Of a stretch of DNA of 62,368 bases, positions 26,946-34,246 are shown piece after piece. Numbering within the stretch: the first letter of the stretch is position 1; each line of letters begins with the position of its first letter. The notes under the pieces are model-generated. The model saw only the letters and a list, made by a program, of their open reading frames with translations, was not told the DNA's origin and searched no databases. The DNA is from an uncultured Bradyrhizobium sp. (GTDB lineage: Bacteria; Pseudomonadota; Alphaproteobacteria; Rhizobiales; Xanthobacteraceae), in NCBI RefSeq assembly GCF_936928535.1, contig NZ_CAKZHY010000124.1, forward strand, positions 1-62,368, in the 5' to 3' direction. Position numbers and translations under genes: made by a program.

Positions 26946-28838
26946 TCATCCGCGGAGTGGCAGCCGGATCGTGAATCGTGCTCCGCCCCCCTGTTGGTTG
27001 GTCGCGCTGATCGTGCCCTGGTGGGCCTCGACGATGGTTTTCGCGATCGCAAGCCCCATGCCCATGCCTTGAGGCTTGGTGGTGAAGAAGGGATCGAACA
27101 ATCCGGTGAGATCGGCAGGTGTCACCCCTGGCCCGGTATCGACGACATTGACCTCCGCCTTGCCATCGGTGCGCACGGTCCAGACACTGATCTCGCGCTT
27201 CCCGGTGTTCGCGTCGGAGATCGCGTCCATCGCATTGATGATCAGGTTGAGAACGACCTGCTGAAGCTGAATGGGATCACCCCTGACGCGCAGATCGGCC
27301 AATACCGGCGTAAAGGTCAGCGTGATCCGGCGTGCACCGGCAACGGCCCTGACAAGGCCGATGGCTTCGCGGACCGTCTCGTTGAGTTCGATTTCCTTGA
27401 TCTCGAACGGCGTCTTCTTCAGGACACTGCGCAGCCGCCGGATGACTTCGCTCGCCCGCTGATCGTCCCGCCTGATATCGGCGAGGATCAGCCGGATCTC
27501 CTTGATGTCGGGTGAATTGCCCTGGAGCATGAGCTCGGCCGTCTCGGTGTTGGTCAGGATCGAGCCCAGCGGCTGATTGAGCTCATGCGCGATCGAAGTC
27601 GTCAATTCGCCGACGGCCGAATAGCGGGTGATGTGCGCAAGCTCTGTGAGGCGCTTGCGCGACTCGATCTCCGCAACCACGCGGCGGCGGCGCTCATGTA
27701 ACAATCCGCTGATCAGGCCGGACTGGACCAGGATGATGGCGGTGATCAGCAACATCTGCCAGCGATAGCGCTCCCAGACGGTCGGCTCGCGAAACAGGAT
27801 TTCGCTGCCGGGAGGCAGATTGCTTTCGCTGATTCCCCAGCGCTGCAGTTCGCGCCAGTCGTATTTCGGCCGCCCGAAGTCGATCGGCTCGAACTTGATG
27901 GCAGACGGTTTCTCGCCTCCGAGAATACGCATTACGGCATCGACCGTCTTGCGGCTGGTGTCGGCCGTGAGCTGCATCGGGCCGCCAACGGTGCCGTCGC
28001 CGAAGAAGGGGTCCTGATAGGAGAAGATGGGCGCGTTGGCGACCGCGCGCAGGCTGCGCAAGGCGATATCGCCCTCGTAGACGATGCCCGCGGCGTCGAC
28101 CGACATCAGCCCCCAGAACAACACGGCATGGGGCGGAAGCTTGGCCGCGCGTGCGAGCATCTCCTCGAACGAGAGGTCCGAATACCAGACGAGGTCGACA
28201 CGGTTTTCCAGCGGCTTCAATTCCCGCTTCAATGCGTCGGTCCAGAATTTCTCGAGCGGCGATGCTCCGATCACGATGGCGACGGTTTTGGTGTCCGGCA
28301 AGACACGCAGGATCGTGTTGAACACGGCCATAAAATCGAGATGGGCCGACACAACGACGTCGTTATCGGTGAGATCGGCGCGGTCCACCAGCCGATCCTC
28401 GACCACGGTCAGCACCATCGGCGTGTCGGGAAAAAGCGTCGCGCGATAACGCTGCGCAAACCGCGCCGCTGGAGCGCCGATGGCGAGTACGATGTCGGGC
28501 GGCGCGCCCTCGTAAAGCGAATGCAGATACGCGACGAAGGGCGCTTCCGGGCCGCGATTGTTGAAACGCGCGCTGAGCAGCGTGTGCTCCTGGATGTCGA
28601 GCGGCCATGTCGATTGCTGCTCGAGCCCTGCCTTGATGCTCCGCGCATACTCGCTCCAGGGGCGGAATTCGCGGCCGAAGGAATGCAGCACGAGCACCCG
28701 CTTGAGCTCGCCGCGCGCACTGCGCTGGGCGGCATCGGCGCTGCCGGGGAGAACGCAGGCGAGTAACAGGCCGAGTCCGAGCCACGGTGCCCAAGCCGCC
28801 CGCAGCTTGACCGAGGCCCTGGATTTGCGCCCGCTCAT
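26946..28838 (-). CDS. Histidine kinase with an ABC-substrate-binding-like periplasmic sensor
   Basis: The 630-residue protein has a signal/membrane segment (about 14-36), a periplasmic domain of about 330 residues (KRVLVLHSFGREFRPWSEYA, PDIVLAIGAPAARFAQRY, SYQDPFFGDGTVGG) resembling ABC_sub_bind proteins, a second membrane helix near residue 365 and a cytoplasmic kinase. The phospho-accepting His lies in SIAHELNQPLGS; NAMDAI, DTGPGV and GMGMGLAI give the ATPase boxes. No partner regulator is adjacent on the same strand. The ATG at 28838 has ggcggagg upstream. It sits 85 bases after the HlyD gene, so may be in that operon. Confidence 0.9.
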   Translation of the reverse strand: MSGRKSRASVKLRAAWAPWLGLGLLLACVLPGSADAAQRSARGELKRVLVLHSFGREFRPWSEYARSIKAGLEQQSTWPLDIQEHTLLSARFNNRGPEAPFVAYLHSLYEGAPPDIVLAIGAPAARFAQRYRATLFPDTPMVLTVVEDRLVDRADLTDNDVVVSAHLDFMAVFNTILRVLPDTKTVAIVIGASPLEKFWTDALKRELKPLENRVDLVWYSDLSFEEMLARAAKLPPHAVLFWGLMSVDAAGIVYEGDIALRSLRAVANAPIFSYQDPFFGDGTVGGPMQLTADTSRKTVDAVMRILGGEKPSAIKFEPIDFGRPKYDWRELQRWGISESNLPPGSEILFREPTVWERYRWQMLLITAIILVQSGLISGLLHERRRRVVAEIESRKRLTELAHITRYSAVGELTTSIAHELNQPLGSILTNTETAELMLQGNSPDIKEIRLILADIRRDDQRASEVIRRLRSVLKKTPFEIKEIELNETVREAIGLVRAVAGARRITLTFTPVLADLRVRGDPIQLQQVVLNLIINAMDAISDANTGKREISVWTVRTDGKAEVNVVDTGPGVTPADLTGLFDPFFTTKPQGMGMGLAIAKTIVEAHQGTISATNQQGGGARFTIRLPLRG

Positions 28839-28923
28839 TTCGCCTCCGCCGGCGGCCTTTCCAGCCGCTTCTGGCCACAATTCTAGCGGGAATTGCGGAA
28901 CTCCAACAGGCCGCAAAGCTGAT

Positions 28924-30156
28924 TCAATGACCGCTCAACACCAGCGTCTTGATGGGCATCAGCAAGGCCTGGATGCGCAGCAGCAGCGCATGCACGAGGC
29001 CCACGCCATCGACGACGTGGAGCGCGATCGCCCGGCCGGTGCTGGTATGCGCCGCAGAGATTTCCTCGTGATTGCTGGTGTAGGCGTTGACGATGCAGCT
29101 GCTGCCGGGCGTCACGCCGTCGAGACCGTTCTTGTACAGCGGCTCGAGGAACGCCAGGATCGTGCCAGGCTTGGGACCGTTCTGGGCTTCGATCAATTGC
29201 TGGCCACCCTGGAACTGGCCCGCCGCGATATAGTCCTGCACGCTCGTGATGACCATGGGAATGATCACCCAGGGCTTTGAGATGCAGGCAGCTTCCGCAA
29301 CCATGCCTTCCTTCAACACGCCCGCCTCGATCTGGCCGAAGCCGGCCTGGAGCGCGGTCTTGCCCGCGCCATCGGGGATGAGAATGCCGGCCGGCCGCAT
29401 GATCTGCGCGACAAGGTCGCCGGGACGAAGGAAGAATTGCTCGACCCGCCCGTCGACGCCTGCGCGGATCGTGGTCTTGTCGAGATCAACCTGGGCTTGA
29501 TCGAGCGCGGCCTCGGCGCTCGCCTTCTGCGCCGGGAGCAGCGTCGAGACTTGCAAGCTCGCCGTCTGCTTGGCCGCGGTAGCTGCGTCGATCCCCGCCT
29601 GGCGCTGATCGACCAGCACCTTGAGCTTGTCGATGTCACGTTGCGGCACGATGCCAGGGTTGCGGCTCTGAAGCTCGCTCTTGACGTCGAGCTCGTCCTT
29701 GGCCTGCTGATAATTGGCCTTGGCTTCCTGGATCTGCGCTTCCGCCTTGACCACGTCGGATTGCGCCGACGTCATTGTAGCGTCGATCTCGGCGACCTTT
29801 CGCTTGGCCGTTTCAAGGGCTGCCTTCTGCCTGGAGCTGTCTAGCGTGAACAGCACGTCGCCCTTCTTCACGCTCTGGCTGAAGGTGACCTTCACCTCCT
29901 CTACTCGCCCCGATCCTTCAGGCAGGATCGGCACGGTCCGGTAATAAAGCGTTGCCGCGTCCGTTGCGGGATGGAAATAGAAGATTATGGTGATCAGCGA
30001 AATCGTCAGCATGAGGCACCCGGTGATGCCCCAGCGCAGCTCGTACCAGACCGAGAAGAAGGTGATCTCCTTGCCGAACCGCTTGCCCTGCCGGTAACGC
30101 CGGTAGAGATAGTCCGGCAGAATCGTCACCAGTGAGCAAATCATGAGCTCAAGCAT
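28924..30156 (-). CDS. HlyD-type membrane fusion (secretion/efflux) protein
   Basis: The 410-residue protein has an N-terminal membrane segment (about 40-62, ITGCLMLTISLITIIFYF), a lipoyl half-motif (RVEEVKVTFSQSVKKGDVLF), a long coiled coil (about 115-245) and a beta-barrel domain (TTIRAGVDGRVEQFFLRPGD). Such adaptors bridge an inner-membrane pump and an outer-membrane channel, but no pump gene is next to it. It starts inside the end of the preceding 145-residue gene (8-base overlap). Confidence 0.82.
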   Translation of the reverse strand: MLELMICSLVTILPDYLYRRYRQGKRFGKEITFFSVWYELRWGITGCLMLTISLITIIFYFHPATDAATLYYRTVPILPEGSGRVEEVKVTFSQSVKKGDVLFTLDSSRQKAALETAKRKVAEIDATMTSAQSDVVKAEAQIQEAKANYQQAKDELDVKSELQSRNPGIVPQRDIDKLKVLVDQRQAGIDAATAAKQTASLQVSTLLPAQKASAEAALDQAQVDLDKTTIRAGVDGRVEQFFLRPGDLVAQIMRPAGILIPDGAGKTALQAGFGQIEAGVLKEGMVAEAACISKPWVIIPMVITSVQDYIAAGQFQGGQQLIEAQNGPKPGTILAFLEPLYKNGLDGVTPGSSCIVNAYTSNHEEISAAHTSTGRAIALHVVDGVGLVHALLLRIQALLMPIKTLVLSGH

Positions 30157-30586
30157 GACTGTGCTCCTTCTTGGCAGCATCCTGAGCGCCCGCGGGGGCC
30201 GGCGCAGGACCGGCCTCTGCCAGTCCGCCATCCTGACCGGGCGTGGAGTCCGCAATCTTCTCGACGGAGTCCGCGATGCTGCGCAGCGGTGTTCCGAAGT
30301 CGGGGAGGTCGATCAGCGCGAGCAGGAGGCCGGCGACCCAGAAGATGTGCATATGGGTGAACAGCGAGATCAGGCCGAGCACGGCCACGAACTCGAACTG
30401 GAGCTTCTGCGATTTATGCGCCATCCGCTCCGGGAGGCTGTGCAGCCGCCAATAGAGCGTACCGACCCATAGCAGGGTGCCGATCAGGAAGATCCCCATC
30501 ACCACCATCAGCGTGTCGGTCCCGCTTCCCGGCGCGAGATAGAACGGCAGATGGTGCGGCGCCATCGGATTCAGCTGATCGCTCAT
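30149..30586 (-). CDS. Two-span inner membrane protein of unknown function
   Basis: The 145-residue protein has membrane helices at about 25-45 (LMVVMGIFLIGTLLWVGTLY) and 70-95 (EFVAVLGLISLFTHMHIFWV), and an Ala/Pro/Gly-rich tail ending HSHA. I do not recognise a family. It is the first gene of the minus-strand run to HlyD and the kinase, 58 bases from the shared FNR/FixK box. The overlap with HlyD suggests the two act together, for example as a small partner of the adaptor. Confidence 0.75.
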   Translation of the reverse strand: MSDQLNPMAPHHLPFYLAPGSGTDTLMVVMGIFLIGTLLWVGTLYWRLHSLPERMAHKSQKLQFEFVAVLGLISLFTHMHIFWVAGLLLALIDLPDFGTPLRSIADSVEKIADSTPGQDGGLAEAGPAPAPAGAQDAAKKEHSHA

Positions 30587-30643
30587 TGTCTCTCCAGACT
30601 ACGTGCTCTTGCGGCACTGTGTTCAGGCAGCTTCCTCGTTTGC

Positions 30644-30657
30644 TTGATTTGAATCAA
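30644..30657. promoter_or_regulatory. FNR/FixK-type box in a divergent promoter
   Basis: ttgatttgaatcaa lies 58 bases from the minus-strand start at 30586 and 67 bases from the plus-strand start at 30724, so one dimer could serve both transcripts. Confidence 0.72.
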
Positions 30658-30723
30658 GGGAATACCCCTCGCCGGACATAGCCTCTTGTGACCACTGATT
30701 GGATCATCACAGGGAGCCGCTGC

Positions 30724-31179
30724 ATGTCCGGCCTTGACGATCTCATTCCCGACGCCGCCCAGATCCGCAAAGAGGCCGCCCTCAAGGAGGCCGAAAAGGC
30801 CGAGGAATATGTCCGCCTCGCCACCGCCGCGGAGGCCGAAAAGCGCGCGCTGATCGAGCGCCTGAGCAAGCCCTCCGGCAAGAGCGAGGAGGAGAAGATC
30901 AAGCTCGCCGCGACCATCATCCAGCGCGCGGTACGAAACGGCCTCACCGAGGTGATGGTCTATCGGTTCCCGAACTCGCTCTGCACCGACAAGGGTCGCG
31001 CCATCAACCAGATGGAAAAAGGCTGGGAGGCTACGCTGACCGGGATCCCGAAGGAGATCTTCCAGCTCTGGACCGACTATCTGAAGCCGCGCGGCTATCG
31101 CATCGCTTATCAGGTCATCGATTTTCCGGGCGGCATGCCCGGCGATATCGGCGTGACCATTTCATGGGACGACGAGTGA
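30724..31179 (+). CDS. Hypothetical 151-residue protein preceding PPK2
   Basis: Residues about 10-62 are a charged helix/coiled coil (KEAALKEAEKAEEYVRLATA), then a compact domain: TEVMVYRFPNSLCTDKGRAI and YLKPRGYRIAYQVIDFPGG. It is soluble and unnamed. The ATG at 30724 begins the helix; the longer frame adds 12 unlikely residues. It is 26 bases ahead of the PPK2 gene and shares its FNR/FixK-boxed promoter, which hints at a role in phosphate or nucleotide metabolism. Confidence 0.78.
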   Translation: MSGLDDLIPDAAQIRKEAALKEAEKAEEYVRLATAAEAEKRALIERLSKPSGKSEEEKIKLAATIIQRAVRNGLTEVMVYRFPNSLCTDKGRAINQMEKGWEATLTGIPKEIFQLWTDYLKPRGYRIAYQVIDFPGGMPGDIGVTISWDDE

Positions 31180-31205
31180 CGACACTTGAAAGGATAAGGA
31201 CAGGC

Positions 31206-32006
31206 ATGGCCAAGAACGAGCCCGCGGAGCAAATGAAGCGCAAGGCCTATGAGAAGGAGCTCGAAAAGCTCCAGGTCGAGCTCTGCCACCTTCAGGAATG
31301 GGTCAAGGCGCAGAAGCTGAAGGTGATCGTCATTTTCGAAGGGCGCGACGCCGCCGGCAAGGGCGGGACCATCAAGGCCCTGACGGAAAAGGTGAGCCCG
31401 CGCGTCTTCCGTGTTTGCGCCCTGCCCGCTCCTTCCGACCGGCAAAAATCCCAGCTGTTCATGCAGCGCTATATCGAGCAGTTTCCGGCTGCCGGCGAGA
31501 TCGTGATCTTTGATCGTAGCTGGTACAACCGCGCCGGCGTCGAATATGTCATGGGCTTTTGCTCGCCGGTCGAGCACAAGCGCTTCCTGGAACTGTGTCC
31601 GCTGGTCGAGAAATTCGCGGTGGACGCCGGGATCATTCTAATCAAGCTGTGGCTCGAGGTGGGAATGGAGGAGCAGGAGCTTCGCTTCAAGGCGCGCATC
31701 GAGGATCCGCTGCGACAGTGGAAGCTGAGCCCGATGGACACCGAATCGTTCGGTCGCTGGTACGACTACTCACGCGCCCGCGACATGATGTTCGAGGCGA
31801 CTGACACCAAACATGCCCCATGGCGACTGATCCGCTCCGACGACAAGCGACGCGCCCGCCTCAACGTCATCTCACACATCCTGCAAACGATCCCGTACAA
31901 GAAGGTGAAGCGCGACAAGGTCAAGCTGCCGCCGCGTTCGCACAAGGGGCGCTATAACGACCAGGCCAGCCTGCGCGGGCTGAAATTCGTCGAAGAGCGA
32001 TATTGA
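31206..32006 (+). CDS. ppk2: Polyphosphate kinase 2
   Basis: PPK2 enzymes move phosphate between polyphosphate and nucleoside di- or monophosphates. The 266-residue protein has Walker A GRDAAGKGG at 46-54, the Walker B/lid segment FDRSWYNRAGVE and the late NVISHILQTIPYKKV, at the length of single-domain PPK2. The single domain favours class I (NDP/NTP) or class III; which one is not decidable by eye. The ATG at 31206 was chosen over an upstream in-frame start that lies in the preceding gene. It is followed by a strong stem-loop terminator. Confidence 0.93.
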   Translation: MAKNEPAEQMKRKAYEKELEKLQVELCHLQEWVKAQKLKVIVIFEGRDAAGKGGTIKALTEKVSPRVFRVCALPAPSDRQKSQLFMQRYIEQFPAAGEIVIFDRSWYNRAGVEYVMGFCSPVEHKRFLELCPLVEKFAVDAGIILIKLWLEVGMEEQELRFKARIEDPLRQWKLSPMDTESFGRWYDYSRARDMMFEATDTKHAPWRLIRSDDKRRARLNVISHILQTIPYKKVKRDKVKLPPRSHKGRYNDQASLRGLKFVEERY

Positions 32007-32025
32007 CGCGCGCGATCGGCACATG

Positions 32026-32055
32026 AAAACGGGCTGCGGTGACGCAGCCCGTTTT
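32026..32055. terminator. Bidirectional intrinsic terminator
   Basis: aaaacgggctgcg (32026-32038) and cgcagcccgtttt (32043-32055) are perfectly complementary around a four-base loop, with A and T runs on the outside. It lies between the convergent PPK2 and glycine-rich-protein genes and should stop transcripts from both sides. Confidence 0.9.
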
Positions 32056-32074
32056 GCTTGTCGTAAGCCTTGGG

Positions 32075-32509
32075 CTATTTCAGCCGGATCGTGACGCCAC
32101 CGACCGCGGCTGACACCTCCGCGCCGACCTTCGGCCCGCTGAGCTGAAGGATCACGCCATTGCCGTTCTGCAACTGCACGGCGCCGGCGCCGGCAGCGAC
32201 GGCCCCACCCGCTCCGCCCGCGGCATAGGAGCCTTCGATCGACTGCGGTCCCTTCAGATTGAGCGCGCGTCCAACCAGCTTCGTGGTCGAGGCGCCGATC
32301 GTGAAGCCGACGCTCATCCCCGATACCGTGAAGGGGTATTTGTGGCCCCTGTAGAGCAGCACGCCCTCTCCACCGCCGATGCCGACGATGAAGCCGCCCT
32401 TGGTAAAGACGACGGCGACCTGGCCGGTGTCGGCATGTGAAGGCGTGCTGACACCCGCAACGATCGCAAGCGAAGCGACCAGGACAGCTCCGACAGTCAA
32501 TTTTCTCAT
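32075..32509 (-). CDS. Glycine-rich exported protein (paralogue of the gene at 22654)
   Basis: The 144-residue protein has a clean signal peptide (MRKLTVGAVLVASLAIVAGV, cleavage near SHA-D) and glycine-rich blocks: GGFIVGIGGGEGVLLYRGHK, YPFTVSGMSVGFTIG, LQNGNGVILQLSGPKVG. These align block by block with the protein at 22654-23124. It is probably periplasmic or outer-membrane associated. It starts 19 bases after the AspT-type gene stops, so it ends the decarboxylase-exchanger transcript. Confidence 0.8.
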   Translation of the reverse strand: MRKLTVGAVLVASLAIVAGVSTPSHADTGQVAVVFTKGGFIVGIGGGEGVLLYRGHKYPFTVSGMSVGFTIGASTTKLVGRALNLKGPQSIEGSYAAGGAGGAVAAGAGAVQLQNGNGVILQLSGPKVGAEVSAAVGGVTIRLK

Positions 32510-32528
32510 AGCGCTTTTCCCCTTTTGT

Positions 32529-34229
32529 TTACTGCGCCAGCAGCATTGCGAAGTAGCCGAAAATCGTCAGCAGGATGCCCGAGACGGCATAGCCGACCGG
32601 GAAGCCGATCCAGGGCACGGAGCTCTGGATCTCGACCGCGGCCTCGCGGCACGGGCCCGAATGCGACCGCGCGCCGGCAACGCCACCCATCAGCACCGCC
32701 GGGTTGATCTTGAAGACGTGGAAGCCGATCGCCCAGACGATGAATGGCGGGATCGTGCAGGCGATGAAGCCGACGATGAAGATCTTCAGGGCGATCGCGC
32801 CGGTCAGCTGCGATAGCAGTCCCGCGCCGGCATTGACGCCGACGATGGCGACGAAAACGACCAGGCCGAGATCCTCGAGCACATTGCGCGCGGCATTCGG
32901 CGTGTTACCGAAGAATCGCAGCCGCGACACCGCTGAGGACACGATCACGCCCGACAGCAGCAGGCCGCCGGCGTTGCCGAGGCCGACCTTGGCGCCGAAG
33001 GCAGGAAATTCGACCATGCCGATCAGGAAGCCAATGATCATGCCGACCGCCAGGGTCAGCAGGTCGGTCGAGGTGTTGGTCCGCGCGATGCGGCCCCACA
33101 TCTCGCCGAGCTCATTGACGGCTCCCTTGAGGCCGACCACGGAAACGATGTCCATTCGCTCCAGCTTGGTCCTGAGACCGGCCGGAATTTGCACCCCGCC
33201 GCGCTCGACCTTGGTGACCTGCAATTGGCCTGCGATCGCGGTGTCGCGGAAGGATTCGAACGTGCGGCCCACCATGTCCTTGTTCGTGATCAGGATTTCC
33301 GCCTGATCCATGGGAATGCCGAGCGTCTTGGCATCGGCAACCTCAGGCCCGATCAGGCCCATCTTGTCGGTCAGGCTCTCGGTCGAGCCGCCGAGTGCGA
33401 CGACGTCGCCCTTCTGCAGCACGAAGTCCGGATCGGCACCCTGGGGCTCGCCGTTGCGTCCGACATTGACGATCCGGTATTCCGGATTCATCGCCCGGAA
33501 CTTGGCGATGCTGATGCCGGCTGCCGCCGGATTTTCCAGCCGATAGGCGCGCAGGCCGAACTGGCGATAGCCGGTCAGGCCGCCGCCTTCGAGATCCTTG
33601 ACGCCGAACTCCTGCTCATACTGCTTGGCGGCGGCCTTGGCGTCGACGCCCCACCAGCGCGGCAGATATTTGCAGATCAGGATGATGCCGACGGTGCCCC
33701 AGATATAGGTGATGCCGTAGGACAGCGCGATCATGCCGGACGCTTGCTCGGGCTTCATGCCTTCCGGCAGCTTGACCACGCCCGAGGTGATTGCCTGCTC
33801 GGCCGAACCAATCGCCGCCGACATGGTCTGCGATCCCGCCAGCATGCCGCCGGCAGCACCGACAGGCAGATCGAACATTCTTGCGCCGATCACCACCAGC
33901 CCAAGGCCGAGGATGCTCGATACCAGCGCGAGAATGCAGAATTTGAGGCCGTCACCCCTAAGGCTGTTGATGAAGGACGGTCCGACGCGCAAGCCGACGC
34001 CGTACATGAAGAGATAGTAGAACAGGCTCTTGACAAAATTATTCAGCTCGAGCTTCACGCCGTAGGTTGACGCCCACACCGACAGGCCGGCGCCGACCAC
34101 GATGGCGCCGGCGACCATGCCGAGGCCATAACCCTTGATGCTAGCCCGACCGATATAGACGGCGAGACCGACGACGAAGAACAGCAGCAGATACGGATTC
34201 TGCTGCAAGAACGTGAAAAGCGCCTGCAT
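32529..34229 (-). CDS. Aspartate:alanine exchanger family (AspT-like) transporter
   Basis: The 566-residue protein has two sets of about five membrane helices flanking a hydrophilic middle (about 205-370) with two RCK_C/TrkA_C-like domains. Family features are YLFMYGVGLRVGPSF, GMLAGSQTMSAAIGSAEQA in the first half and VLMGGVAGARSHSG in the second. AspT proteins swap an amino acid for its decarboxylation product. The gene begins 17 bases after the Orn/Lys/Arg-type decarboxylase gene, which suggests import of that enzyme's substrate and export of its product. The actual substrate pair is not established by sequence. Confidence 0.88.
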   Translation of the reverse strand: MQALFTFLQQNPYLLLFFVVGLAVYIGRASIKGYGLGMVAGAIVVGAGLSVWASTYGVKLELNNFVKSLFYYLFMYGVGLRVGPSFINSLRGDGLKFCILALVSSILGLGLVVIGARMFDLPVGAAGGMLAGSQTMSAAIGSAEQAITSGVVKLPEGMKPEQASGMIALSYGITYIWGTVGIILICKYLPRWWGVDAKAAAKQYEQEFGVKDLEGGGLTGYRQFGLRAYRLENPAAAGISIAKFRAMNPEYRIVNVGRNGEPQGADPDFVLQKGDVVALGGSTESLTDKMGLIGPEVADAKTLGIPMDQAEILITNKDMVGRTFESFRDTAIAGQLQVTKVERGGVQIPAGLRTKLERMDIVSVVGLKGAVNELGEMWGRIARTNTSTDLLTLAVGMIIGFLIGMVEFPAFGAKVGLGNAGGLLLSGVIVSSAVSRLRFFGNTPNAARNVLEDLGLVVFVAIVGVNAGAGLLSQLTGAIALKIFIVGFIACTIPPFIVWAIGFHVFKINPAVLMGGVAGARSHSGPCREAAVEIQSSVPWIGFPVGYAVSGILLTIFGYFAMLLAQ

Positions 34230-34246
34230 GTTGGTCCCCTCGCTAC

